The notes below the pieces were generated by a model. The model worked only from the letters and a program-made list of their open reading frames with translations. It did no database searches and had not been told where the DNA came from. From Alphaproteobacteria bacterium (lineage in GTDB: Bacteria; Pseudomonadota; Alphaproteobacteria; Bin65), in assembly GCA_021776685.1 (NCBI GenBank), contig JAJFFJ010000043.1, positions 1-64,000 of the forward strand: a DNA stretch of 64,000 nt, given 5' to 3'. Shown piece after piece: positions 32,821 through 41,232 of the stretch (its first letter is position 1; each line of letters starts with the position of its first letter). The position numbers were made by a program, and so were the translations under genes.

Positions 32821-33872
32821 TGGAGTTGGATCCGGCGCCAAATAGTCTCAATCAGTTCCATGTCCGCCATGCCTTCAATTCCGGGGTTCCGCAGCGGCGC
32901 TTCCCCTGTAAGCGCGGACACAAACCCCTCTGCCTGGCGGGCAAAGCTCCAGCCAGAATCGGTTTTACCAATTTTTTCCGAACCGTCCTCCTCCTCGAGT
33001 CGAACCTGCGTAACGCCGGTTTTATCCATCGGTGAGGGCACTGAAAACGCAAGTCTGCCTTTTTCGAAAAGAAACTCGCCACCCTCAAGCCACCTGCCGG
33101 CTGCAGTTTTGGCAATTTCAAGCATGACGGGAACCCCGTCCGCTTCCAACTGTGCCGCGATAGCACAATCCACATGCATGCGTGCGGCGACGACAGACAG
33201 GTTTCCACCCATGAACAGGTGCAGCAAGTTTATGTCATGGCAGCCGGCGTTCATGAACCACGAATAAGCCTCACGATGCTGTGCCTTCAGCCAATTAGGC
33301 CAGAGCGGCCACGTCTCGAAGCGCGTCTTCCGGCTTTCGGCCGGGCGCGTATGAGGTGGCGGTGGAACGGCATAGGAGCGTGAATAATCGAAGATTCGCG
33401 CGAACAGGAGTGCACCCAGCCGGTCAGAATCACGAAGTTGGCGCAACATCTCCGTCGCCCTCTCGATCCCCGAATCGAATCGTTTCATGTACCCGACGGA
33501 GTAGAGGACTCCCGCGTCGCGCGCAGCCGCTACAAGGCGTTCAGCCTGTTCGAACGTATGCGCCATCGGCTTCTCGGCGAGGACGTGCTTGCCTGCGGTC
33601 AGGGCCTCAAGGGTCAATGGCCCGGTTGCTGGCCGCGGCGCACTGATTACTACCGCGTCGACGGCAGGGTCTTCCAATACGCTGCGATAGTCATTGACAA
33701 CCCTGGCTTGCCCAACAACATGCCGGAGTGCCTCGACCAGCGACGGGCGGGACTCGGCGACGGCAACAACTTCGCAATACCGGTTGCCCAGGTAGAACGG
33801 GAGATGAGCGACCTGGCACATCATTCCCCCACCGATGAAACCGATCTTCACGCATCTCGACGACGTTGGCAT
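32817..33872 (-). CDS. Gfo/Idh/MocA family oxidoreductase
   Basis: A 351-residue NAD(P)-dependent sugar oxidoreductase. The nucleotide motif is IGFIGGGMMCQVAHLPF near the N-terminus, and the family signature HVLAEKPMAHTFEQAERL (EKP, about residues 93-110) is present. The C-terminal substrate domain contains the MNAGCHDINLLH motif. In nucleotide-sugar operons such proteins oxidise or reduce a ring hydroxyl/keto group. Here it lies between a C-methyltransferase and an epimerase/dehydratase. Confidence 0.92.
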   Translation of the reverse strand: MPTSSRCVKIGFIGGGMMCQVAHLPFYLGNRYCEVVAVAESRPSLVEALRHVVGQARVVNDYRSVLEDPAVDAVVISAPRPATGPLTLEALTAGKHVLAEKPMAHTFEQAERLVAAARDAGVLYSVGYMKRFDSGIERATEMLRQLRDSDRLGALLFARIFDYSRSYAVPPPPHTRPAESRKTRFETWPLWPNWLKAQHREAYSWFMNAGCHDINLLHLFMGGNLSVVAARMHVDCAIAAQLEADGVPVMLEIAKTAAGRWLEGGEFLFEKGRLAFSVPSPMDKTGVTQVRLEEEDGSEKIGKTDSGWSFARQAEGFVSALTGEAPLRNPGIEGMADMELIETIWRRIQLQ

Positions 33873-33901
33873 GCCTTTTTCTGTAATTCCTTCCCAAACT
33901 T

Positions 33902-34957
33902 CTAGTTCAAATCGATCGACTGCATCATTTTGATATTGAAATATCTTTCATCGGTCATGGTATCGGCCAGGCGGCCATCCTTGAAGGCAGAAAGAAGGTC
34001 CCGGACCGCATCACCGATTGTCTTTTCGGCGACAAATCCCCACTCAGCCGCAATCTTTTTGGACGTGACGCGGTAGGACCGATGGTCGTCAGTCGGGACG
34101 ACTTCAAGGTCAATGTCTCCGCCCAGTGTGTTGTCCCTGGAGACTATCTCGCGAACCGTCTCTGCCAGTTCGATCACCGACGCATTATCGTGGCCGACAT
34201 TGTATATCTTTCCATCAATCAGCGAATCCGGAAGCGACACCGACATCTCGTAGGCCCGAACCATGTCATCGATGTGGATGTTCGGGCGTGCTTGTTCGCC
34301 GCCGAAAACCTTGATGCTACGCTTCGACACGGCATGGTTTGTCAGAATGTTAACAATCACATCCATTCGCTGCCGGGGAGAATAGCCGCAGACAGTTGCC
34401 GGACGGATGGTCAGTGTTGTGAAGCCAGGCTCCCGTTCCTCCTCAAGGATCTGCTCGCAAAGCGCCTTGTAACGCGAATAGTCCGTCAACGGCTCGACGG
34501 TCAGGTCTTCCGTGACCTCTTCTTCTTCCTTGATGCCGTACACACTGGATGAAGAAGCGTAGACGAATCTTTTGACATCGGCGGCCTTGGCTGCCTGCAC
34601 CAGTGGCCGGAACGCGTCGAAGTTTATCGACTTACCCAAGTCAGGATCGAGTTCGAAGGACGGATCATTGGAGATACAAGCCAGATGAATGACCATGTCG
34701 CATCCCGCCATGGCCTTGTGTACTGCTGGCGCATTGCGGATATCGCCCTGGACGATGACGAGATTTGGATGATTTCGAACGGCGTCCAGGACATGGTGGC
34801 CATAGAGGAACAAGTCTAGGATGGTAACCACGTGGCCCCGTTGCAGCAATCTTGGCACCAGAACGCTACCAACATAGCCGGCACCGCCGGTCACTAAGAT
34901 GCTACGCGGATCAGCCATCGTTTCTATGGGTCCTTTGTTTAGAGTTGCTGCCGTCAT
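33902..34957 (-). CDS. NAD-dependent epimerase/dehydratase (extended SDR)
   Basis: A 351-residue extended short-chain dehydrogenase. The cofactor motif is ILVTGGAGYVGSVLVP, and the catalytic YxxxK is YSRYK (about residue 158), with SSSSVYG before it. PNIHIDDMVRAYEM is the typical UDP/GDP-sugar epimerase/dehydratase pattern. An acidic stretch KEEEEVTED follows the active serine region. The start ATG 34957 overlaps the SIS gene stop by ATGA. It probably epimerises or dehydrates the nucleotide sugar made by this operon. Confidence 0.92.
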   Translation of the reverse strand: MTAATLNKGPIETMADPRSILVTGGAGYVGSVLVPRLLQRGHVVTILDLFLYGHHVLDAVRNHPNLVIVQGDIRNAPAVHKAMAGCDMVIHLACISNDPSFELDPDLGKSINFDAFRPLVQAAKAADVKRFVYASSSSVYGIKEEEEVTEDLTVEPLTDYSRYKALCEQILEEEREPGFTTLTIRPATVCGYSPRQRMDVIVNILTNHAVSKRSIKVFGGEQARPNIHIDDMVRAYEMSVSLPDSLIDGKIYNVGHDNASVIELAETVREIVSRDNTLGGDIDLEVVPTDDHRSYRVTSKKIAAEWGFVAEKTIGDAVRDLLSAFKDGRLADTMTDERYFNIKMMQSIDLN

Positions 34958-35535
34958 GCAAATTTGCCGACGGTATCCAATCCCATATGCAGGTCAAGGA
35001 TACCGTGCAGAAGTGCAAGGTGACCGACCTCAACAAATCCATATTCCGATTTCGACATAAAGAAGTTTACGTCACCAAGTCTCCGTAGCGGGTTCTGGTC
35101 CGAAAAACCACTAAGTGTGTAGGACTTGCAACCACGATCCCTGGCAACCTCAACGGCGTTGAGTATATTTGCGGATTGGCCTGAACTGCTGATGGCAACC
35201 AGAATGTCCCCCCGTCGGGCATGCCATTCGATCTGCTTGGAAAAAACAAACTCGTAGCCATAGTCGTTGGAAATGCACGTCAACACGGATGGGTCATTCA
35301 GCGCTGTCGCGCGGATCCCCCCGTTTTTGCTGTAGTCAACGGCCATGTGACTACAGACACCTGCGCTGCCACCATTGCCAATGAACATCACGCGCCCGCC
35401 ACTATCGTGCACATTCTGCATTTCAATGCCGGCGGAACGGATTGCTTCATCCAGATCGATCCGGTCCCCTGACCGATCGGTCACAACAGTTCCGAGGACG
35501 CATTGCGCCAGATTGCGAATGTATTTTTCAATCAA
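34954..35535 (-). CDS. SIS-domain isomerase (GmhA-like)
   Basis: A 193-residue SIS protein. The phosphosugar-binding loop FIGNGGSAGVCSHMAVDYSKNG (about 51-72) and VAISSSGQSANILNAVEVAR match sedoheptulose-7-phosphate isomerases. GmhA-type enzymes convert sedoheptulose 7-phosphate to a heptose 7-phosphate. Its neighbour encodes a fused sugar kinase/nucleotidyltransferase, the next steps of that route. The metal-binding residues of GmhA cannot all be confirmed by eye, so another SIS substrate remains possible. Confidence 0.85.
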   Translation of the reverse strand: MIEKYIRNLAQCVLGTVVTDRSGDRIDLDEAIRSAGIEMQNVHDSGGRVMFIGNGGSAGVCSHMAVDYSKNGGIRATALNDPSVLTCISNDYGYEFVFSKQIEWHARRGDILVAISSSGQSANILNAVEVARDRGCKSYTLSGFSDQNPLRRLGDVNFFMSKSEYGFVEVGHLALLHGILDLHMGLDTVGKFA

Positions 35536-35552
35536 TGCTCATCCAATCGGCC

Positions 35553-37124
35553 CTATTTAAGAAGAGTGGTGAGGTAACGCTGAACCTCTATTTTCTCTAA
35601 CGGTCTCCTGTGCCCTACTATGCCAATTTTTATTGCGCCTGCGATATTCCCAAGAAAGCCAGCCAACTCACATGATGCGCCAGCAGCAAGTAGGGCTGAT
35701 GAGATTACGAAAAACGCGTCACCAGCCCCGATCGTATCGACAACGTCTTGTGAAATGGCCGGAATTTGTATGGTCTCTGAATTACCACCTTCCGATACGA
35801 TGCATCCTCGCGATCCATCTGTAACAATGATGTTATCCCAATTCGGTCGCGCATGACGCAGTTGTCCAACCAGTTCGGCGAGCGGCTCGTGTTTCCCTGA
35901 CGTCGCCAACCTCGCTTCAAGGGCATCGATACAAACCAAGTCTGCCCTGTTGTATTTGGTAACGAGGTTAAACCCGATGTTTCCGGCGTTCGACTGAGAG
36001 TTAACTGCCAGGTAGCCAGGCAGGCTTTCGATTATGCCCACCGTTTCGTCGTTGATTAGCCCATGCCCGAAATCACAGACGATTGTCAAATCTGCGGTAC
36101 TGCATTTATCTAGGATTCGCTCGTGTAGTTCCTTTCTATTCTCGTCATCAAGCGGCTGGTCATTCATGTCATAAACTTCGAAGAGTTTTCGGACGTAGGT
36201 TGGCTCGACGAATCGGGTCTTCCGGACTGTCGGTGCGTCTCCACGCCGTACAAATGATGTGCTCACAGATTCCGGCAGGGCCTCGTTGATTAGCTGCTCG
36301 ACTTCGTCTAACGCATCGTGCGCGCCGATCACAGAGATCACGTCGACGTTTTCGCAGAAGGATGCCAAGTGACCCGCCGCTGCAATGGCACCCCCCGCAA
36401 ATATCTCTTCATCCCGTCGCAATGTCGCGATGATGTTTTCTTTCGCTGCCTTCCCCAGCGCCTCCACATAGACGTAGTGATCGATGATCACCTCCCCCAC
36501 GACGGCGATCTTCATGCCGGCGACAACTTCGAGGAGTTCCGCCAGTGATGTTTCCGCGGCTTGGATAGATCCACGCTGTAGATATTCCCGCGCGGTCGCG
36601 CCAACCTTTCCGAAATGCCGGTTGAGCAATCTCGTTGAACTGTAGGTTTCTTCGTGGGTGAAGACGACGCGGCCGCCATTCTCTTCAACGGCAGCCCGCT
36701 CGACATCGATCATCCCGGTGATGTCGTCGGAGGCGTTCTCATATTCGCCGCCCTTGACATAGATGTCCGGACGAACGGCTTCGATTGCGGGAACGGCTGT
36801 TGGACCTTCCACTACAGCCACATAGTCGACAAGTTCAAGCGTTGCGAGCATCTCGGCTCGAAGCGCGGATGTGAAGGCTGGTCTGTCAGGCCCCTTTGTG
36901 ATGAAGGCGTCGGCGGTAATTGTGACTACTAGTAGGTCCCCGTGCCGGCGTGCCGCATTGAGATGACGAACGTGACCGACATGCAAGAGGTCGAAGGCGC
37001 CATGACACATGACGATCTTTCGCGAACCACGGTGAGGGTCCAAACTCGTCGAAAGCCATGCGAGAGATTGAATTTTTTCTTGAGCATCTCTCAATTTGGC
37101 AAAACCCGAGTTAGAATTGATCAT
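35553..37124 (-). CDS. nucleotidyltransferase-PfkB kinase fusion, reversed HldE order
   Basis: A 523-residue two-domain protein. The N-terminal cytidylyltransferase-like domain has GAFDLLHVGH (residues 42-51, HxGH) and a later TYSSTRLLNR. The C-terminal ribokinase/PfkB domain runs from about residue 190, with FAGGAIAAAGHLAS and the catalytic DTIGAGDAFF (463-472). HldE has the same two activities (heptose 7-phosphate kinase and heptose 1-phosphate adenylyltransferase) but with the kinase first; here the order is swapped. It lies directly upstream of the GmhA-like gene. Heptose specificity is inferred from context. It is the first gene of the operon that runs to 29893. Confidence 0.88.
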   Translation of the reverse strand: MINSNSGFAKLRDAQEKIQSLAWLSTSLDPHRGSRKIVMCHGAFDLLHVGHVRHLNAARRHGDLLVVTITADAFITKGPDRPAFTSALRAEMLATLELVDYVAVVEGPTAVPAIEAVRPDIYVKGGEYENASDDITGMIDVERAAVEENGGRVVFTHEETYSSTRLLNRHFGKVGATAREYLQRGSIQAAETSLAELLEVVAGMKIAVVGEVIIDHYVYVEALGKAAKENIIATLRRDEEIFAGGAIAAAGHLASFCENVDVISVIGAHDALDEVEQLINEALPESVSTSFVRRGDAPTVRKTRFVEPTYVRKLFEVYDMNDQPLDDENRKELHERILDKCSTADLTIVCDFGHGLINDETVGIIESLPGYLAVNSQSNAGNIGFNLVTKYNRADLVCIDALEARLATSGKHEPLAELVGQLRHARPNWDNIIVTDGSRGCIVSEGGNSETIQIPAISQDVVDTIGAGDAFFVISSALLAAGASCELAGFLGNIAGAIKIGIVGHRRPLEKIEVQRYLTTLLK

Positions 37125-37140
37125 TTATGCTTCGCTCGAA

Positions 37141-37171
37141 GCTCCATCAAATTTGGAGCAAATTTCCAAAT
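37141..37171 (-). promoter_or_regulatory. two mutually exclusive hairpins in the heptose operon leader
   Basis: GCTCCA (37141-37146) pairs with TGGAGC (37154-37159), and ATTTGGA (37151-37157) pairs with TCCAAAT (37165-37171). The two stems share bases and cannot form together. They lie 17-47 bases upstream of the ATG at 37124 on the minus strand. This could be a small leader switch or chance. Confidence 0.35.
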
Positions 37172-37731
37172 CGGCAAATGGAGTGGGCAGATGAAGCGGG
37201 AAGATCGATCAAACAGCCGTAGTCAAAACCCCAAGGAAATCGGCTTTTTCTACCACAATGCAGCATCTGGTCCATCGGCAAAAAATGCCCATAAACTGAA
37301 AGTGATAACCTAACCTATTTTGCTCTAGTTGGGTTCTCCGGTTCATGCCTCGGAGGGTAGAATGCTAGATTACATTAGCTAATAATCTTTATCCAATTAA
37401 TTGAATTTTTTAAATAGTTATAGAAAATTTCTAGGTAAAGATAAAGCTAAAATATAGAGTTCCTACAATATGAAGTTTTCTATTTCTATTATAGTACCTT
37501 GTAAATCTCAATCCAAATTCGAAGTAATTCCCTTACGTCGTCATGGAGCAAGTTATTCGCGATTTTAATTTGTTCGACAAATGCAGTCAAATGATTGAAA
37601 AAGGCAGCGATAAATGCGGGAATGTAGAGATATCGCCGTTCAGCCACAGTTGGTCTTCTCAAAGATGATTGGCTGTGATCAGAACCCCTGGTAACGAATT
37701 GTTGTTAACCCGATCCGCGGCACGGTTGTAG
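37172..37731. other. AT-rich intergenic region
   Basis: About 560 bp with no credible gene. 37318-37500 is markedly AT-rich. It should hold the promoter of the minus-strand operon that starts at 37124. The change in base composition sets it apart from the flanking genes. Confidence 0.5.
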
Positions 37732-38931
37732 TTAGGAGGGCAGGAAATTGCTGTTCGGCAGCAATTCCGTATCGCCCCACATTACGCGAAGATCGCTAAT
37801 CAAACCGTCGCCGGAGGTGCGATACAAGGCGATGTCGGCGAAGTTCACCTGACATTCGGCCTCTGAGGAAAGCTCAAGCCTGCTGTCGATCTCCAGGCTG
37901 AACGCGCCCGAGACCGTAAAGGATTCGACAAACTGGTGGCTTTGCGGGCTTGGATTGTTCCCGTCCCTCGGATGCGAAACCAGATGCGTGACAACCTGGA
38001 TCTCCGCGTCCCGTTCGCTTACTCCTGATATCGAGATTACAGGTGCGGCCAGTTCGGTGATATTCGCGACCCAGAATGTAAGCGTCTTATCGTGCAGGAA
38101 CAGCCGATCCGGTTTTCTCAGGATAACAAAGGCCGACCGCGCGCCCCGTGGCCGGAGTTCACTGTCGATGTCTTTGCCGACTTCGCGGGAGCCCGGCACA
38201 GGCAAGGTCAGATGAACCGCGACTCCTTCATAGCCTTCATTGTCTCTTAGAAAGTGCCGGCAGGCGTCCATGACACCAAGCTGCTCTGCATTGTCCCCGA
38301 TGATGATTCCTCCAGGCGCGAGAGTTTCATCGGATGCATATAGATCATGCAAGACGTTCGGGTAACGATGGTTCCCGTCGATAAACACCAGATCGAATCT
38401 GGGGTTGTTTGACAGCGGGTCCAGGAACTTGGTCGAGTATTTCGGCTGGAACACGACGCAATCGCCAAGCTCCTTCGGCCAAGCCGCAATCAGCCCCGGC
38501 GCACGGTCGGCGCCGTAGGGGTCAATTGTGTATACCCTGCCACTATCCTGATAGGCCGCACACGCCATCAACAGGGTCGTTCCTGCGGTGAAGGTGCCGA
38601 TTTCCAGCGTGTTTTTCGCCTTCATCTCGCGCATGAAATTATAGAGGAAGGCCCGTTCAGCCGCGCTGATGGTAGAGTCTTTCGGCGTCGCCCACAGCCG
38701 ATCCTCGAGATCGTTGAATGCGGGATTATCCAAATGGGCCTTCACCCAGTCACGCAGGGACGAGTGATGTTGGCGCTCTAGTTCCGGCGGACAAACGTAA
38801 TCGCTCACTGGAACGATCGAATCGAGGTTGAACGGTTTGGTCACCTCTGGCGCAATTGGAGCAGGCAGGGGCTGCGTTTTTCCTTTGAAGGGAGAAAATA
38901 AACCGAGAACGTCAGAGAGCCGAGGTGCCAT
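37732..38931 (-). CDS. class I methyltransferase with C-terminal beta-rich domain
   Basis: A 399-residue protein. The central methyltransferase part resembles the Methyltransf_24/CmcI type: NTLEIGTFTAGTTLLMACAAY (about 110-130), RVYTIDPYGADRA, FDLVFIDGNHRYPNVLHDL (about 178-196) and GGIIIGDNAEQ. About 150 C-terminal residues form a different, strand-rich segment with no motif I can name. The gene is monocistronic on the minus strand. The likely acceptor is a sugar or other part of the surface glycan. Confidence 0.8.
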   Translation of the reverse strand: MAPRLSDVLGLFSPFKGKTQPLPAPIAPEVTKPFNLDSIVPVSDYVCPPELERQHHSSLRDWVKAHLDNPAFNDLEDRLWATPKDSTISAAERAFLYNFMREMKAKNTLEIGTFTAGTTLLMACAAYQDSGRVYTIDPYGADRAPGLIAAWPKELGDCVVFQPKYSTKFLDPLSNNPRFDLVFIDGNHRYPNVLHDLYASDETLAPGGIIIGDNAEQLGVMDACRHFLRDNEGYEGVAVHLTLPVPGSREVGKDIDSELRPRGARSAFVILRKPDRLFLHDKTLTFWVANITELAAPVISISGVSERDAEIQVVTHLVSHPRDGNNPSPQSHQFVESFTVSGAFSLEIDSRLELSSEAECQVNFADIALYRTSGDGLISDLRVMWGDTELLPNSNFLPS

Positions 38932-39508
38932 AGTGAGGTGCTATAGTAATGTTGCTGAAGATGATCCTCAGCAATTTGTTAAGGTGTCGCGCTTTGCATA
39001 ACTATCGGGCTGTTTGCTTTTAGATATCACCGATTGCGCCCCCATCTCAATATCACCTTCGAATTTGCAATGTTGGATACAACCCCATCCATTTGCACGA
39101 ACTGGGCGGTCGGCTAAGTTTTTCGATATTGGCCGATATGCCCGCGGTCTGCGACCTAGGCGCCTAAGATTTTCATTTTCGCGAAGCAGGCCATGCTTCA
39201 GCTAGTATCTCGCGTTTTGCCAAAGCGTTCGGTCGATCCTGCCCCAAGCTTGTGCCAATACCCTTAGACCATACAGCTCGCTCGGCTAACGACAACTATC
39301 GGTCGTAACATGATCAACTTGCGGTGAAGAACTAGCGCCTATTGGCACAACGCAAGAAATGAGAAATTCCTCTCTCTGGTGGAATTTCTAAGTTTGGATC
39401 GTCGCGCGTCGCGGGTGCTTTTTTTTTGGCATCTTGGCTGCGCCGCGTGATGGCATAGCCATCTGTTTGCTGAACAACAGCGAGCAAGTTTGTTTGAGAA
39501 AATGCCGA
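38932..39508. other. 577-bp intergenic region without recognised genes
   Basis: No supported gene. A run of nine T follows a short GC-rich inverted repeat (CGCG-cgt-CGCG) near 39400-39429. That stem is too weak to call a terminator with confidence. Confidence 0.4.
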
Positions 39509-40957
39509 TTAGGTTTGACCGTCGTAACGATTGCGCCAGACACTCAAATCTCGGTCGATGAGTTGTTCGAGGCGATCGACATCAGCCCGGAAATACCTGT
39601 TAAAAATGTATTGCTTGTATTCTGAGGACGGCTTTTGTTGAAGGCGCCGTCCCAGGTTGATCGCCGATTCCACCAATTTCAGCTCCGGATTAGATTGGTC
39701 GATACTCAATTGTTCGGGATTGTCGGACCTCACGACGAGACGCGCGAAGCTTTCCTTCTGGAGGATTTCGGTTGATGTAGGGTTCTGAATTTTGCGGCCG
39801 TCATTGAAGAAAAGGTCGATCGACACTGTCGAGGGCGCACGGCTTGCCTGATGATAGCGTTCATGAGCGGACAGTGAGAGGCGCATTGCTTGATCGTCAT
39901 AGCAGGAGAGATAATCGAAAAGTTTCAGGAGCGTAACGCTGGTCTTAGCCCCGAGATCGGATTCCATTACTATGACGTGTAAATTTTCTGGACCAAATAC
40001 CGATTGGTATGACTCTATCACATTGGCGTATTTTCCGCGCTGCACATAGGCAAAGTGATTTCTGTATTCTCCAGGTTGCTCAGTCGACCTTTGTTCTTCC
40101 AATTCTATCGCTGCCCTAAAATCGAAATTCTCAACAAAGGTGCCATTTGGGCGCAACGTGCGGACTCGCATTTGGTACTCAGAGAACGCTCGCTCAACTG
40201 GGTCTCGCAAACAGATAATAATTCGTGGCCTATCGCATACTAGATCCCTGATGGTGTTCGCGCCGCCATCCTGAAAATAGCCATATCCCACTTCAAACTG
40301 CGCCACTATCGGGCACTCTTCGTTCACCGTATTCGCGATCTCATCGAATTCACTGAGGCATTTATCAAGGTGGAGCCGATCCAATGCAGCAATATCTTTT
40401 GGAAATGCGCTAATCGACGGATGGTCGCGGAAGATTGAGTAAAGAAAGCTCGTCGCTGTTTTTACCGAGCCAATACAAAAAACATTCGGATATCCGGGAC
40501 GCCTGGGCGCAGGGACCGGCGCCCGCCGTGGTCCGATTTTCCCTAGTTCAGCTCGGTAGTCCTTGCTGGATAAAAGAGTAACAATTGCGTTCTGCCATTC
40601 GCCTAGATGCTCTTTATTGATATTTCGGTCGGCTGCCGTGGTTTCGAAGGCATGGGACAGCTCTTCAACTCTTTCATCAAGGCGCGAAACATTTTCAGCG
40701 GCCACTTCTAGCTCTTGCGCCAGCCGATCTCGGTCCACTGCCGTGGTTTCGAAAGCATGGGACAGCTCTTCAACTCTTTCATCCAGGCGTGAAACATTTG
40801 CAGAGGCCACTTCTAGTTCATGCGCTAGCCTGTCTCGGTCCGCCGTGGTCGTCTCGAAGGCATACTTGTAGGTTTCTAGTTCCGTTTCTAGTTCCGTTTC
40901 TAGTTCCGCAGCCCTTCCTGGCTTCAAGCGACTGAGCATCTTCTTAATCACATTCAA
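39509..40957 (-). CDS. sulfotransferase with N-terminal repeat coiled coil
   Basis: A 482-residue protein. Residues about 17-110 are charged heptad-rich sequence with a 35-residue repeat (AFETT-ADRDRLA-ELEVA-NVSRLDERVEELSH, two full units and a partial third) and three short ETEL units before it. This should be a coiled coil. The C-terminal sulfotransferase domain has the PAPS 5'-phosphosulfate loop GSVKTATSFLYS (163-174) and the 3'-phosphate site ICLRDPVERAFSEYQ (about 254-268). It probably sulfates a glycan or lipid; the coiled coil may drive oligomerisation or anchor it to a partner. GSVKTATS replaces the more usual PKxGTT loop. Confidence 0.85.
   Translation of the reverse strand: MNVIKKMLSRLKPGRAAELETELETELETYKYAFETTTADRDRLAHELEVASANVSRLDERVEELSHAFETTAVDRDRLAQELEVAAENVSRLDERVEELSHAFETTAADRNINKEHLGEWQNAIVTLLSSKDYRAELGKIGPRRAPVPAPRRPGYPNVFCIGSVKTATSFLYSIFRDHPSISAFPKDIAALDRLHLDKCLSEFDEIANTVNEECPIVAQFEVGYGYFQDGGANTIRDLVCDRPRIIICLRDPVERAFSEYQMRVRTLRPNGTFVENFDFRAAIELEEQRSTEQPGEYRNHFAYVQRGKYANVIESYQSVFGPENLHVIVMESDLGAKTSVTLLKLFDYLSCYDDQAMRLSLSAHERYHQASRAPSTVSIDLFFNDGRKIQNPTSTEILQKESFARLVVRSDNPEQLSIDQSNPELKLVESAINLGRRLQQKPSSEYKQYIFNRYFRADVDRLEQLIDRDLSVWRNRYDGQT
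40630..40865. repeat. 105-bp in-frame tandem repeat within the sulfotransferase gene
   Basis: The marker CGAA(G/A)GCAT recurs at 40646, 40751 and 40856, exactly 105 bp apart. Two complete units and part of a third are present, with only scattered substitutions. The unit length is a multiple of three (35 codons), so unit gain or loss would keep the frame. Confidence 0.85.
40872..40907. repeat. 12-bp tandem repeat, three units, same gene
   Basis: GTTTCTAGTTCC occurs three times in tandem and encodes the ELET repeat of the coiled-coil region. It is frame-preserving like the 105-bp repeat next to it. Confidence 0.8.
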
Positions 40958-41232
40958 GATTTTCTAGGCCCTCCATTGTCTCGGTCCAGCCTCATGCAAA
41001 ATGCGATTGAGTGCTGAAATAATTTCATGATCGATATTAGACGTATAGATATGTGTGTAGCTTATTTGGTTGCGCTCGATTTGTACTTGGCCTTTGAAAT
41101 GTTGCCCGCCGTACCAAGAATCGTATTCCCGATTTTATTGGGCGCAATCCTCTTTGTGGCGGCAACCAACGGGTTCGCCCTCCTAGGGCGAGTTTGATTT
41201 TCAGTGCTTTGCAAGCGGTTTTGGCTCGTCCA

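Noticed and set aside
39400-39429. Rho-independent terminator before a T9 run
   Set aside because: The stem (CGCG-cgt-CGCG) is only four pairs and is separated from the T-run by several bases.
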